Assembly (NCBI RefSeq): GCF_002878395.1
Contig: NC_061121.1
Span: 13,730,594-13,794,593, forward strand
Direction of reading: 5' to 3'
Source: Capsicum annuum
Taxonomy: Eukaryota; Streptophyta; Magnoliopsida; Solanales; Solanaceae
Length of the DNA: 64,000 nt
In this document: positions 11,736 through 24,280 of the stretch, piece by piece
Position numbering within the stretch: position 1 is the first letter of the stretch
Layout of the letters: every line of letters starts with the position of its first letter
Translations under genes and position numbers: made by a program
The notes under the pieces: model-generated
What the model saw: the letters and a program-made list of their open reading frames with translations, nothing else
What the model was told of the DNA's origin: nothing
The model's database searches: none

Positions 11736-12500
11736 ATGGTTCAATCCTCCTTAGGTTGGCCCAAGAACAAGGACCAACCCGCCAATGCAAGGCTGTTCGA
11801 GACTAAAACAGTCCATAAATGTCCTCCAAGGCAAGAAGTTCATAAGTATCCTAATCCTAAAGGGTTCCAATGTTTCAAGTGTCAAGGTTGGGGACATATA
11901 GGCAATGAATATCCAAATCGACGGAATGTGATCCTAAGGAAAGGAATATTATACTACTTTAGAGAAGAGGTGGGTATTGAAACCAAGGAGAATGAGGCTG
12001 AGCCTCAAGATAGAGAGAAAGCTGAGAGTGAGCTACATGAAGAAGATGATGGGGAAGATGCTTACTCACAAGAGGGAGAATGTCTAGTTCCAAATTTTAT
12101 GGTGAGACGAGCCATGATTAGTAAGTCAATAGATGATCCTAGCCAAAGGGAGAACCTATTCCATACTAAGTGCCTTATTAAGGGTCATGTATGTACCATA
12201 GTGATAGATAGTGGGAGTTATACAAATATTGCTAGTGTCACTATGGTGAACTTCTTAAAACTACCTACTATTCCACATGCTAGTCCCTATAAGTTGCAAT
12301 AGTTGAATGAGTGTGGTGAATTAAAAGTCACAAGGCAATGTGTAATTTGGTTTAAGGTGGGAAACTACCATGATGAAGTGATTTGTGATGTGATTCCTAT
12401 GCAAGAGTGTCATTTGTTGTTGGGTAGATCTTGGAAATATGATAGGTTTACCAAATATGACGGGAGGACCAATCGGTACTTTCTTGAGAAGGATGGCTGA
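11736..12500 (+). pseudogene. E2 zinc knuckle and aspartic protease (decayed)
   Basis: Residues near 11870-11930 give a CCHC-type knuckle CFKCQGWGHIGNEYP in which the last Cys is replaced by Tyr. The acidic linker that follows contains EEDDGEDAYSQEGECLV. The protease active site reads VIDSGSYTNIA (Asp-Ser-Gly) near 12202-12235. A single stop at 12301 separates this from the second half, which ends in the conserved LLLGRSWKYDR block (12417-12450) and TNRYFLEKDG. The order knuckle-protease is normal for Gypsy polyproteins. Confidence 0.85.
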
Positions 12501-13035
12501 AAGATCATACTTCACCCTCTCTTGCCATCACAAGTGAATGAATTGCATCAAAAGATGAGAGAGTTAAAGGAAAAGGGCAAGAAACACGAGAGTGAAAAAA
12601 ATTAGAGAGAACCTGAGAGTGGAGAAATAAAGAAAATCGAGGGTGCATCAACTTCAAAGGGAAAGGGTAATGTGGTGATGTTGGCTAGGAGGAAAGAACT
12701 CTTTGTGGAACATGATGAGAACACACTTATGCTTCTCTTGGCTTATTGTTTTAACACTAACCCCTCTAATTTTTTTATTTCTCCTTCTATTTCTCTTATT
12801 TTGTAGGACTATAAGGATGTCTATTCCAAAGAACTTCCGCAAGGGCTACCCCCTCTTTAGGGAATTGAACATCAAATTGACCTTGCGTCGGGATCATAAT
12901 TGCCAAACAAACCGGCTTATAGGAGTAACCCTATGGACACTAAGGAGCTTCACGTTAAGTTAAGGAGCTTCTCAACAAAGGTACATCAAAGAGAGAACGA
13001 GTCCATGTGCTGTTCCGGTGTTGTTGGTTCCAAAG
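12501..13035 (+). other. E2 protease-RT linker
   Basis: Lys/Glu-rich linker (12540-12660) and degraded sequence leading to the RT. The reading frame shifts repeatedly. Open frames on both strands here are short and have no recognisable domain. Confidence 0.5.
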
Positions 13036-13690
13036 AAAGACGGAACATAGTATATGTGTGTGGACTGCCGAGCCATCAACAAAATTACGATAAAGTATCG
13101 TCACCCCATTCTTAGATTGGATGATATGCTTGATGAGTTGAATGGTTCATGTATGTTTTCCAAGATTGATCTTAGGAATGGCTATCACCAACTTAGAATG
13201 CAACCTGGTGATGAATGGAAAACCGCTTTCAAGACCAAATTTGGTCTCTATGAATGGATGGTTATGCCATTCGGCCTAACAAATGCTCCAAGCATTTTCA
13301 TGCGGCTAATGAATCATTTGATTAAACCATTCATTGGAAAGTTTTTTATTGTTTATTTTGGTGATTCTTGGTCTATAGCAAGTCCCTAGATGAGAATGTA
13401 TTGCATTTACAATGTGTCTTTGATGTTCTTAGAAATGAGAAATTGTATTCTAATCTTAAAAAATGCTCCTTTGGTGTTGATGAAGTTGTTTTCTTGGGTT
13501 TTGTTGTGATTCCAAGAGGGGTCTAAGTGGATGAATCCAAGATAGACGCTATTAAAAATTAGCCAAATCCATGATCCAGTAGTGAAGTCCAAAGTTTCCA
13601 TGGATTAGCTAGCTTTTATAGGCAGTTTGTCAAAGGGTTCAGCACTATTGCCGCCCCTTTGATCGATCTCATTAGAAAGGACCAACCTTT
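13036..13690 (+). pseudogene. E2 reverse transcriptase (decayed)
   Basis: The largest open piece is 13054-13389, with [47 protein letters not shown] and [11 protein letters not shown], all standard RT blocks of plant chromoviruses. Immediately after, the Y-x-D-D catalytic box is destroyed by a frameshift (the frame reads VYFGDSW). Sequence to 13690 contains the thumb and connection in broken frames, with stops at 13387 and 13559. It would be inactive. Confidence 0.85.
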
Positions 13691-14135
13691 CAAGTGGGGG
13701 TGATGAACAAGATAAGTCCTTTGAAGCCTTGAAAGCTATTCTCATCTTCGCCCTTTTGTTGCAATCACCCAACTTTGATAAAATGTTTGAAGTTGAATGT
13801 GATGCTAGTAAGGTAGGTATAGGGGCCATTTTAATGCAAGATCTCAAATGCATTGCCTACTTTAGAGAAAAGCTTCAGGGAGCGACTCTAAATTATTCCA
13901 CTTGTGATCTAGAGTTATATGTTTTGATTAGAGCTTTGGGTAACTGACAACACTACTTGTGGCCTAAAGAATTCGTGATCCGAACGGACCATGAATCCTT
14001 GAAGCACCTTCGGCCCAAACAAGCTAAAAATATGGCATGCTAAGTGGATTGAGTTCCTAGAAACCTTCTCTTATGTTATTCAATTCAAAAAGGGGAAGAA
14101 AAATGTGGTTGCCAACTCATTGTCTAGGAAACATG
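13691..14135 (+). pseudogene. E2 RNase H (decayed)
   Basis: 13729-13947 carries [16 protein letters not shown], the first catalytic Asp region of retroelement RNase H, then [17 protein letters not shown]. After a stop the sequence continues with the TDHESLKH block (about 13985-14010) and the [11 protein letters not shown] end near 14098-14130. Confidence 0.8.
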
Positions 14136-14224
14136 TACTTGTTTTAAACTTGTCTTCTAAATTGATGGAATTTGAGAGCCTAAATCATTGTACCCTGAGG
14201 ACCCTCACTTTGCTCCTATTTTAG

Positions 14225-15449
14225 GGAATGCCAAGAATTGGGTAGGAAGAAGTGGCTCACGGACGAGTGTTCAAATCCTTATTCCAAGTTTGACGGCTAC
14301 TTGTTTAAAGAAAGACAGTTGTGTGTGCCTTCTAGTTCTTGGAGAGTGTTGTTTATAAGAGTAGCACATGATGGTGGTCTAATGGGACACTTTGGGGTTG
14401 AGAAAACCCTCAGAATCTAGGAGGAACAATTTTATTAGCCTAAGATGCACAAAGATGTTGCTAAAGTTTGTGGCCAATGTATGGATTATAAGAGTGCTAA
14501 GTTTCGGCTTCTCCCTCAAGGGTTGTATACCCCGCTTCCCACTCTTTTACGCCTTTGGCTTGATATATCTATGGATTTTACGTTAGGATTTTCAAGGACT
14601 AAAAGAGGTAGGAATAGTATTTTGGTTGTCTTTGACCGGTTTTCTAAGATGGCATATTTCATTCCATGCTCTAAAAGTGAAGATGCATCTAGTGTGGCCT
14701 TTTTATTTGTTGAAAATGTTGTCAAATTGTATGGTGTTCTGAGGACCATTGTGAGTGATAGGGACTCTAAGTTCCTTAGTAACTTTTTGAGGTCGATGTG
14801 GGGTAGGCTTGGTACGAAGTTGTTATTTTCCATATTTTGCCTCCTACCAACCGATGGACAAACAGAAGTAGTGAATAAAACCTTGGATTCCATGCTACAT
14901 TCAATAGTTAAAGGTAAATAACTTCTTGGGAGGATCACCTACCCTTGGTTGAATTTGCTTACAATTGTGTTATGCATTCAAGTACGGGTATGACACCCTT
15001 TGAGTATATACACGTCCTTAACCCTCTTACCTCTTTGGATCTAACACCTTTGCCAAGTGATCTTATGATAATCTTAGATGGAAGCAAGAGGACCGAAGAC
15101 ATGAAGAAATTGCATTAGAAAGTGAGGCTATGGCTTGATAGGAAGAATCAAGAGATTGCTAGAAGAGCCAACAAAGGGAAAGTACGCCTGTTCTTGAACT
15201 GGGAGATTGGGTTTAGGTGCACCTTAGAAAAGATCAATTTCCATGACAAAGGAAAACCAAGTTGATACCGAGGGGTGATGGTCCTTTTCAAGTGCTTGAA
15301 AGGATCAATGACAATGCATACAAAATTGACCTTCCTCTAGAGTATCAAGTGCACAACACCTTCAATATATGTGACCTTTCTCCCATTTCCATGGTTGAGG
15401 ATGAACAACTACCAAATTTGAGGTTAAATTTCCTTCAAGATGGAAAGGA
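14225..15449 (+). pseudogene. E2 integrase (decayed)
   Basis: The H2C2 zinc-binding domain lies at about 14350-14500 (HDGGLMGHFGVEKTL ... CGQCMDYK). The catalytic core is at 14520-14921, with the first Asp in VVFDRFSKMAYFIP, the second in SDRDSKF and the Glu in TDGQTEVVNKTL, so the DDE triad is present. A GPY/F-like C-terminal domain follows at 15262-15449 (GDGPFQVLERINDNAYKIDL). The frame continues into the 3' LTR and stops at 15600, an arrangement also seen in related elements. Stops at about 14418 and after 14921 break the chain. Confidence 0.85.
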
Positions 15450-16079
15450 TGATATGGGTACACCAAGCTCAAGACCTTTCAAACGTCGTCAAGCTCGGGA
15501 GTTACAAAAACTCCAAGGCATGTTCATGAATATGGCCTTGTGTGAGTGTGTTATAAATCTATCTAAGGGATTACATATTTTGAAGTATGAGGGACTTTGA
15601 AGTGTAATAAACTTTCACTCCAAAGAACAAGGACAAGATAGTCATTTGCCACTTATTTTGTGGTGTAATATAAATAGAACATATTAGGGTTATTTTTGGT
15701 ATTTAGTTTATTATTATCAAGCATCACAAGACTTGTAATATTTTGAGACTCTCTCTCTCTCCATTCTTGAGAGCTACCCAAAACTACAACTAATGTAGTT
15801 TACTTGTGTTATGCCTTGTCTAGAAACTTGAGTCTTGAGGAGTTTGAGTTCCTCTTAGTCCAAGTAAGGGTTTGGTGTAGATATCTACTTGTCTTAGGGT
15901 CCTTTCATTAATATATGTTATGGTTCTTAGATGTTTGGATATTGAATGTCAAACTACCTATCTAGTTTGTTGTAATCTTGTTATTGTTCATCTCGTTCTA
16001 GTGAAGCCGTGTAGGGCATGTTTGTTTCTATATTGTGTTGAATCTTGTTTCCTTACGTTGTGGGCTGATTTTTGTATCA
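15450..16079 (+). repeat. E2 3' LTR
   Basis: 630 bp, TGATAT to GTATCA, followed by TSD GGCTT at 16080-16084. It contains the terminal codons of the pol frame. Confidence 0.9.
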
Positions 16080-16209
16080 GGCTTTATCCAATCATAAAGT
16101 TTGAATTGATCACATGGTACCTGGCAAGTTACTTGCAATTATGGTGGTTCAATCGTCCTTAGTTAGGCAAGTTAAGACTTGCCAATATGATGATCCCTAC
16201 CTTGATAGG
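16080..16209 (+). pseudogene. E0 pol fragment, RNase H-integrase linker
   Basis: Continuation of E0 pol after E2. The reading includes VVQSSLVRQVKTCQYDDPYL, which matches the conserved linker before the integrase zinc domain in Del/Tekay-type elements. It is cut by the solo LTR at the TSD ATAGG (16205-16209). Confidence 0.75.
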
Positions 16210-18692
16210 TGTAATGACCCAGGACTAACCCCTAGTCATCACACGGTGCTTACAACCTCGAAGGACTATAAGCTAACCCATGAATGATATCTACTATGAG
16301 CACTTTACAATAATACTGAAATAAATACGGAATAATGGGCTGAAATGCCATAAGGTTCAAAACATCTAAAATACTGATAATGAATAATAACATTTGAATC
16401 TGAAATACTGTCTGAAAAGCCTCTAAGTTAATCTGTCTGAGAGTGGAGTTGATGGGACAATCCCCCAACTAACTCCGACTACTGAGCTACCACTAAACTG
16501 AAATATTGAAATAAAAAGCATATCCTCGATAGATGAGGACTCGCTGCTAAATTTGCTACAACTTGCTGAATCTGGCTAAGTGCGGTCAGGAACCTGAGTG
16601 TTCAAACCTATGATATGAAATATCGTAGCGCAAGAAACGGGTATGCAATCAGTACGTATGAATGTACTGGTATGCTAAATAAGGTAAGGCTGAATGCATA
16701 GTTTTATATGCATGAACAATAACTAACTGAATGATATGCGAGAGCTGGATTAGCATACATAGAGGATCTATAACTACTGAACATATTGTGCATACTGTGA
16801 CTGAGTATATTGGAACTGAATTTGATAACTGATAACTGAATATACTGATTATCTGAGATCACTGATAATCTGAATTACTGATAACTGAGTGACTATCTGA
16901 CAATCCTAATCCTGTAAAACTGAACTGAGTTCTATTATAAAGATTGAGACTGAAATTAGAACTGTGAAAGGTAATCATCTAACCGACATGCCCCAATCTG
17001 AACTAATAGGGGTCCAATCTGTAACCCCAATTGGAAGGGTGTTAGTACTGTGCCACGGGTAAAGACAACTACTATAGAGTCAGTCCTAACTAATGGGTGA
17101 CCCCTGAGATCAATCCTAAACTAGCAGGTGATCCTTGAGCATGTTAGTCCTATTTGATGGGTGATATCTCATAACCTACGCTGGCTACGTAGTTCTAGAA
17201 CTTAGAGATTGCTTTTAGGGACCCAGTTCTAACTAATGGGTGTACCCCCATCCCTAGGCTCGCTTGGTGCTGAATCCTACTCCCAACTGAAAGATACTGA
17301 ACTGAGTATACTGAACTGGACTGGACTGATACTAAGATTACTGAGTTTTCCTAAGTTCTGTAACTGACTGAGTTCTGTAATAGACTGAGAGTACTACTGG
17401 TCGTGACATGACTGATGCTATTCTATAACTAACACTGACTCTAGACAAACAACTAAATTATTGGATATTAAATACCCCTAGGACTCGATAGTATGAAAAG
17501 TAAAGCAAAGCATAACTTTGAATAACATAACAATGTTCACTTGGTCATAATTCATTCATAGAGACACTTCATCAAACACTTGTAATACATTAACTTGTAC
17601 ATGAATGGGTAATACACGTTAACGTGCTATAATGGGATTATTTTATTCTCATAGACAATTTATCAAACACATGAGAAGCATACTTGGTTCATTAACTCAT
17701 AAACACTTAGGGTTAACATGGCTACAATAATCCTCCTCCAAATTGGAGGGTTTATCATGAATATCATGTAATTCAACTCATACTAGAATCAATTCTTGGA
17801 ACTCGTAATCTAAATCATGGATTAAAACTCAAATAACATCATGAACATAAATTCAATCAAATTCAAACATGGAAATAATAAATCATAAATCTTATATTTT
17901 TAATAGGGACTCTTTGGCTCCATGGAAGGTAAGGATCCATGGATGAACATCTAACATACCTAAGAAGAAGAGTTCTTAAAGGTTTTTGGAGAGATTCTTG
18001 AGAATTGACCTTGATTCTTGAACTAGGGTTTTTGCCTCTTGAGAGAGAATGATTTAATTTGGGGAAATACTAAATGAATAATGGTGTAACTAGGTTTATT
18101 AGGGTTGATTTTTATGTTAAAGACTGACTAGGGCCGTGAAAAAAGACTCAAATACCCCTGGAATGATTTAAAAGCTCAAAACTTAAAACTGGAAATTAAC
18201 AGAAAAATCCCTATCTGGGCCCTTAGCGCGACGCGGTGCTATCGCGCGGTGTCACTGGATATTGACGATTAGGAACTGGGATGATGGCATAATGCGGCAC
18301 CATTGCGGTGCCTCACTGGTTAAGAATTTTTCCTTTGGTGCGATGCGCCATGATTGCAGAGCCATACTGAAAAGGAAAATATTGAAATTGATCCTTGGCG
18401 CGAAGCGCCAATATCGTGGAGGCTCACTGGTTTTTGAAAATTGCCATTTTGGCTGGCTACGCAACGTGCTGATGGCTCAGGTGGTACACAGCCTTACTAG
18501 AATAGCCATAATTCTTCGCCCAGGTGTCGGATTCGGGCTAATTTTATATTGATGAAAAGATTATTCAATTTTCCACACAATGAAAAGTCAAAATTTTAGA
18601 AATTCCACATGTATAAAAGTGTTTTCATCTTTAAAGAAAGTCTTTGATGTTTTTAGGACTAATTTAAGCTAGGTAAAGTACGAGGTATGACA
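16210..18692 (-). mobile_element. Solo LTR, family related to E6/E7
   Basis: 2483 bp beginning TGTAATGACCC and ending GGTATGACA, flanked by perfect 5-bp TSD ATAGG (16205-16209 and 18693-18697). No internal region is present, so it arose by recombination between two LTRs. Orientation is minus, because the shared landmark GGAGTTGATGGGACAATCCC (from 16445) has the same sense as in minus-strand E6 and the opposite sense in plus-strand E7. The open frames inside (for example 16250-16468 and 18262-18552) are not recognisable proteins. Confidence 0.9.
18205..18480 (-). repeat. GC-rich palindromic word cluster in solo LTR
   Basis: Three to four units of about 90 bp, each holding a near-palindrome such as GGCGCGAAGCGCC, GGTGCGATGCGCC or GGCACCATTGCGGTGCC and ending near GCCTCACTGG. 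The cluster lies upstream, in LTR sense, of the AAACCCTAG-type leader, that is, in U3 near the promoter. Confidence 0.7.
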
Positions 18693-19039
18693 ATAGGCTT
18701 CGAGATTGAATGCAGAATGGCAGTGTTAAGTCTTTCACTATTGATAGTGAAGGCATGCTAAATCGATATGGGAGATTATGTGTCCCATTTGTGGGTGATA
18801 TGAGGCAACTAATTCTTGATGAGGTTCATAACACACGATACTCTATCCACCTCGGTGCTACAAAAATGTATCAAGACTTGCGAGGATTGTACTGATAAAA
18901 AGGTGTGAAGGTTGATATTTTGAAACATATGACTAGTTTTTAACATTGTGAACATCAATAACATGGTGGAATAATGCAAAAATTGATTATCCTGGAGTGG
19001 AAGTGGGGAAGGATTACTATGGATTTCATTATTAGGTTC
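18693..19039 (+). pseudogene. E0 integrase zinc-binding domain fragment
   Basis: Resumes E0 pol after the solo LTR. The piece at 18710-18895 reads GRLCVPFVGDMRQLILDEVH and then the HLGATKMYQDLRGLY block, the H2C2 integrase zinc domain. It continues to WGRITMDFII at about 19010-19035, the start of the catalytic core, where E3 is inserted. The zinc-domain Cys region is degraded. Confidence 0.8.
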
Positions 19040-19568
19040 TGTAATGACCCTTCAGGTCATTTTCCATATTTATTCTTATCTTCACCGTTTGAGCTTCTCC
19101 ATAGCTGCCCCAAGTCATTTATGACTTTCTGGGACTGAGGGTTCGGTTACCAGGCAGTTCGTTTGATTTTTAGATTCAACTCCCTGTTTAGAAGTCTTCG
19201 TTGGTTCCAAATGACCACTGATCAAAAACTTCAGCGAAATGATCTTGGATGAAAATTTTAACTGCACTAGCTATCCAAAATATCCATTTTAGTCCAGGTA
19301 GACCTTTGGTTCGGATCCCAATGCACCCGAGCTCATTTTGACCTATTAGTCGGAAAGTCATAAAATCGAAACTATATATGTGGGCCCAATTTTTGGATAA
19401 ACGACCTTTTATGGAGTTTTTTTATGATTCCAATAGATTTGCATTGTGGTTTACACTCAAATTTCACTATAGGATCATATATTTTGGGTCCCGAATGAGT
19501 TACGAGGGTCAAAAATAAATTTTTGACTTTGCTGTCGCAGGGTACCGCGTCTGTTTGCTAAAGGGGTC

Positions 19569-19576
19569 TATAAATA
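19569..19576 (+). promoter_or_regulatory. E3 LTR TATA box
   Basis: TATAAATA in the context GGGGTCTATAAATAGACC, about 530 bp into the LTR. It is repeated at 27535-27542 in the 3' LTR. A single palindromic word CGCAGGGTACCGCG lies 20-35 bp upstream. Confidence 0.65.
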
Positions 19577-20634
19577 GACCTAAGGTCGCGATTTTGGGGA
19601 TTTTTCTTTCACATTTGAGAACCTAAAACCCTAAATGGGCATGATAACTTGAAATTTAGTCTTGCGGGTGTCTAGGGAGCTTGGTAAACATCTTTTATCA
19701 TGATTATCATCTGAATTAAGGTAAGATTTCATCACTTTATTGGTGAATTTCATTGTTCATGACCTAAAACCCCAATTTAGATTAGGGCTTGATTTAGCCC
19801 CAAACTTTATTTTTTTGCACCCATCAATTGAGGGTTATGCTTCCTTGGTGATAGATGAGCATTGGGTTGACCTCGAAAATGCGTTTTTCGTATGTGGGAC
19901 CCACTTGGGCTTTTTGGTGTCATTTTTGGACCCAAAGCACAATAGTGTTATATGGGTATCATTAGACTCGTATTAATAAGTAGATTATATTTTTGATAGT
20001 GTGATGACATTTTGGGGATTGTGAAGTGAAGACGAGCATGTGGTGCTTGAAGTGTGATTTTGCGGTTTAGCCTTGAGGTAGGCTTCTGTCTACTCTTCTT
20101 CATAGATGATGTATGATATATATTGCGTGTGAATATAAATGTTAAGATTGATATTGGGTAGAATGACTTAGTATTGAATATACATATAAGTTTGGAGATT
20201 AGAAAGGGTTTTGGACCCGTAGGTTGAATTACTTAATACCCTTGTAGAATCCTATTGCCTTCTCCCTAGTTTGGGTAAATTTGTACAATGACTATGATAT
20301 AATGCTATGATCGGAATATGATTTTAACATTTGAAGCATGAGTTGTATATTTAGCCTTATTGGGCTAATATGATAGTTTTGGAACCGTAAGTTTGGTAGA
20401 GTTGACTTGAGTACCCTTGTTTCTAGTCGAAGTTACTATCTTAGGCGTTAATATGGCTTGCGTGACATCTAGAGGATGAACTAGATACCTTAGCCTAGTT
20501 TGGAGCATAGTATGCCTAATTATGAAAATTATGGATTAGGAGTGGGATCATCCGGCCCACTTAGGCCAAGATTTGTGTTAGCCCTTGTGGGCTTAGTTGC
20601 GGATAGTAGACCTAGTTGAGACTACAACAACAAC

Positions 20635-21041
20635 AAACCCAGTGTATTCCCACTTAGTGGGGTCTGGGGGGGGGTAAGATGTACGCAGTCCATACCTCTA
20701 CCTCTGATGAAGTAGAAAGGCTGTTTCCGAAAGACCCCCGGCTCAAGTCACGAGATATCACACAAACACATAGTACAGCACAGAAGCAGATGACATAACA
20801 CAGATACGGCACCCATAAGGAATATAAAACAGAGTAAAACAGGAATGCAGGAATATAAAGCAGAGGAAAGCACACAGATTCGTAATAAACATGGAACACG
20901 GAACACGAAACACTGAATACGGAATCATAACAGGAATACACCCCCACCAATTAATTCCCTACACTAGCGACCCGAACTGGCCCTAATCCTCTGCCGTAAT
21001 TCGCATCTTCCAGACCTTCCTATCTAGGGTCATGTCCTCGG
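20635..21041 (-). mobile_element. 5'-truncated RTE-type LINE in E3 5' LTR
   Basis: A 407-bp insertion absent from the 3' LTR. The TSD TGAGACTA is perfect (20627-20634 and 21042-21049). On the minus strand it encodes the last codons of the LINE ORF (21039-20983, EDMTLDRKVWKMRITAED then TAG), then a 3' UTR ending in TTG repeats. Its tail shares the same words as the LINE at 3044-3437. Insertion after E3 arrived is proven by the empty 3' LTR. Confidence 0.85.
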
Positions 21042-21147
21042 TGAGACTAATGATCCTTATTTATGAGACTAATGATCCTTATTTATGAGAATTAATTGGT
21101 GAATTGATAAATTGTGATGATTTTCGTCGGATTATGATTAGTGGCCC

Positions 21148-21535
21148 ATAGAGATGCATTTTCCTCTTTATTATGATATTTGACCCATAGAGATGCATTT
21201 TCCTCTTAATTATGATATTTGGCCCATAGAGATGCATTTTTCTCTTAATTGTGATATTTTGCCCATAGAGATGCGTTTTTCTCTTTATTATGATATTTGA
21301 CCCATAGAAATGCATTTTCTCTTAATGATGATATTTTGTCCATAGAGATGCATTTTTCTCTGAATTATGACATTTGGCCCATAGAGATGCATTTTTCTCT
21401 TTATTATGTTATTTTGTCTATAGAGATGCATTTTTCTCCTAGTTACGATATTTGTCCCATAGAGATAATTTCCTCTTTGTTATGATTATTGAGCTTATAG
21501 AGATGATTTTCGTCTTGGTCATAATGCAAAACCTA
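21148..21535 (+). repeat. 39-bp tandem array, 10 units (5' LTR)
   Basis: Units begin CCCATAGAGATGCATTTT and continue through CTCTTAATTATGATATTTG. Ten units are counted by eye; the last two are degenerate. The 39-bp period keeps frame, which creates a false minus-strand ORF with a 13-residue repeat MHLYGPNIIIKRK. Confidence 0.9.
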
Positions 21536-22536
21536 TTGATATGAGATGTCTAATAGAGGCGATATGTTTGTTGATATTATGCCCCCTAGATGTGAGATGC
21601 CTCATATATGTGAGATGATTATAGATATGCTACGGTTTATAAATATGATTATTGATATGAGTCCCGAATATGTATATGGGCCTTGGCCATGATTATGATG
21701 TTGTGATTATTCTGGATAAATTAATGGGCCAAGGGCCGTGTTATGGTACTGATTAAATATCTAAAAAGTGTTTATCATTGTGAATGTTGTGATTGAGATT
21801 TATGAATATGAATATGTATATGTTTGTATACACATATCTTTGGTATAGGACGGAGGAAGATGCGGTATGATGCATATTATTCCATTGATTGAATACTGGT
21901 GATGACATGCATAGGTTTGGTACGTTCATGATTATTTACCATTATAAATGATGTGATTATAGCCGAAATATGATCTTATGGTTTTTCTTCTTGTTAGACG
22001 GTTAAGCTATGTGGTAACTAGTTGTCTATTAGCTAACTATTGCACTTGATGGCTAGGAAGCTAATGTACTAGTTAATGAATCTTGCTTAGTTGGAACATG
22101 GTAGCTAATGATGGTCAGTTAATGAATGATGTCATTTAATAAAAGATGGTTAGGCTACAAGTAGTAATGTGTTGTCTAGTAATGATTAACAAAAATAGGA
22201 TGAATAGTTGATAATAATGAATGGTAGATAAATGACGGTTTTGGCCTAATGATGAACCTAGACTAGATATTAGATGTTGACTATTAAATGAATAGTGGTT
22301 AGTTGTTATCCCGTGAATAAAGATTATGTGAAGGATAATGTATGGGCTAATAGCTAGAGGTTATGTGATGACTAGCGAACTAGCGGTTTAATAATAATAA
22401 ATGTTGGTTAGCTAATAATAAGTAATTGAGATGTATTGATAAGATAGATATCTTTACAGTTATGAGTATATCGGCTTGCGTCTGTGTACCTATTATATGC
22501 CTATATTTATAAGTTAAGAGTTCTAATGATACATTG

Positions 22537-22880
22537 ATACCCGGTAAGGCTGAAGGATATTATGATGATATTGATACCCGATTCGAGTTCAGAGGATACT
22601 ATTGAGATGATATTGATACCTGGCAAGGCCGGAGGATATTAGAATGAGATTGATACCCGGTTCGAGTTCGGAGGATACTATTGTGATAATATTGATACCC
22701 GAAAAGGTCGGAGGATATTATGATGATATTGATACCTGGTTCAAGTTCGGAGGATACTATTGAGATGATATTGATACCTGGTAAGGCTGGAGGATATTGT
22801 GATAATATTGATACCCAGTTCGAGTTCGGAAGATACTATTGAGATGATATTAATACCCGGTGAGGCCGGAGGTTGATGAT
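22537..22880 (+). repeat. Alternating two-word array, 9 half-units (5' LTR)
   Basis: Half-units of about 36-42 bp alternate strictly between a word with GGTAAGGCCGGAGGATATT and one with GGTTCGAGTTCGGAGGATAC, each preceded by GATGATATTGATACCC. Five of the first kind and four of the second are present, giving a higher-order period of about 78 bp. Confidence 0.85.
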
Positions 22881-24267
22881 GATGATGATGGTCCTGATGA
22901 GGACAGTTATAATGCATTGCAATATTGATGGTATATTTTGCATTCATTTCTGCATGTGCATCGCCTATCACCAGTATGCACTTATGTCTATTAGTCGGTA
23001 TGGAACGATTGCATAGATATGGGTAAAGAATATGTCTTATGTTATTATTTGTTGATTGACCCTTCCGAGTCTAGGGTGGTGGGGGTATGCATAGGCTCGG
23101 CTAGGTATTTGGTTGTCTGGAGTAGTCGATTATTTATGATGTGATTGATATTTTTATTTTCATGGTTATGCTTATTATTATGGCTAGCTTATGATAGATT
23201 GGTCATGGATACGGTATTGGGATTGAGGTATGTCTTCGTCCTTTGCTATCTTATGATTGCATTACTGTGCACGATTATTGTATGTCTAACCATATGGATT
23301 AGAAATTCTGAGTATGTTTGTATTAAATCCTGATAGTATTATAATGAGGTCTAAAATAAGAACATGACGATATAGGTTATGTTTGAGATGACCTCCTATT
23401 TATATGTATTATATATTTATATATATATGTATATATATATATACATATATATATATACACACACATATATATATATAGCTAGATGAATTCATGGTACTAT
23501 CGGATATCCCTTTCTTCGTTGTTCATATTGTATAGTCGGTTCTTCGCCTTGTATATTACAATATATTTTTCTTTCTCTCTTTATCTGTATATTGACCTGG
23601 GATATACGGTATAGCTTTGGCATTTACTGAATGTAGCTGGAATAAGATAGTTCACCTTGATACTTCCTTAGTCTTATTATGTTAGACTCTTGGACATGAA
23701 TAGGATAGTTGTCCCTTGTTATTCTCTTTAACTTATTACATGATTTATGGACTCTTGGTATTAGATTCCATTCTGTTTATATGTTGTATATATCTACTTT
23801 ATCTTTGGAGCTCAGTTGGCATTTGCCTACTGAGTACCATTTGTTTGGTACTCATACTACACCTCTGCAGCCTGCAGATCATAGTACGAGTTATCACCAT
23901 TGATATGTGCATCGTGTGGAGTAGCTCTGATTCAAAGACTTAGAGTGAGCTTTTGACGTTCAGAGTACTACTTATCTCTCTCCTATGTATTAGACTAGCC
24001 TCTCAGTTGTATTTAGAGGTAAGTTGAATCAGTGTATTTCTCCTTGATATATCACCTTTGTACTCTTATTATGTTTAGAAGCTCTTGTACTGATACCACC
24101 AGGTTTTGGGATTCATCTATGTATTGATCTATATCTCATATATTTCACATTATTTTTCTTATGTTATTGAGTAGTCCGTTACTAGCTATTCTAGACTACT
24201 GGTTGGCTTGCCTACTAATGGGTTTTGGTAGGCGCCATCATGACCTGAAAAGTTGGGTCATGACAAA

Positions 24268-24280
24268 TTGGTATCAGAGC
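24268..24280 (+). promoter_or_regulatory. E3 primer-binding site
   Basis: TTGGTATCAGAGC, two bases after the 5' LTR, matches the complement of the initiator tRNA-Met 3' end. Confidence 0.9.

Larger units (their letters stand above)
8374..16079 (+). mobile_element. E2: chromovirus-type Gypsy LTR retrotransposon
   Basis: A complete but decayed element inserted in E0 pol. LTRs at 8374-8999 and 15450-16079 begin TGATAT and end GTATCA. The TSD is a perfect GGCTT at 8369-8373 and 16080-16084. Gene order is gag, protease, RT, RNase H, integrase, all on the plus strand. All coding parts contain stops or frameshifts. Polypurine tract GATGGAAAGGA lies directly before the 3' LTR. LTR similarity is high but several indels separate the two copies, consistent with an insertion that is not recent. 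Confidence 0.9.
19040..24265 (+). repeat. E3 5' LTR
   Basis: 5226 bp. It contains, in order, a TATA box (19569-19576), a truncated LINE (20635-21041), a 39-bp array (21148-21535), a dimeric array (22537-22880) and TA-rich microsatellite (23406-23480). An open frame of 78 codons (19740-19976) recurs nearly unchanged in the 3' LTR, but the two LTRs are near-identical there at DNA level. Confidence 0.85.

Noticed and set aside
21079..21315. Minus-strand ORF with 13-residue repeats (MHLYGPNIIIKRK), also 28598-28981
   Set aside because: It is the 39-bp LTR tandem array read in frame; 39 is a multiple of 3, so the array is open by chance.
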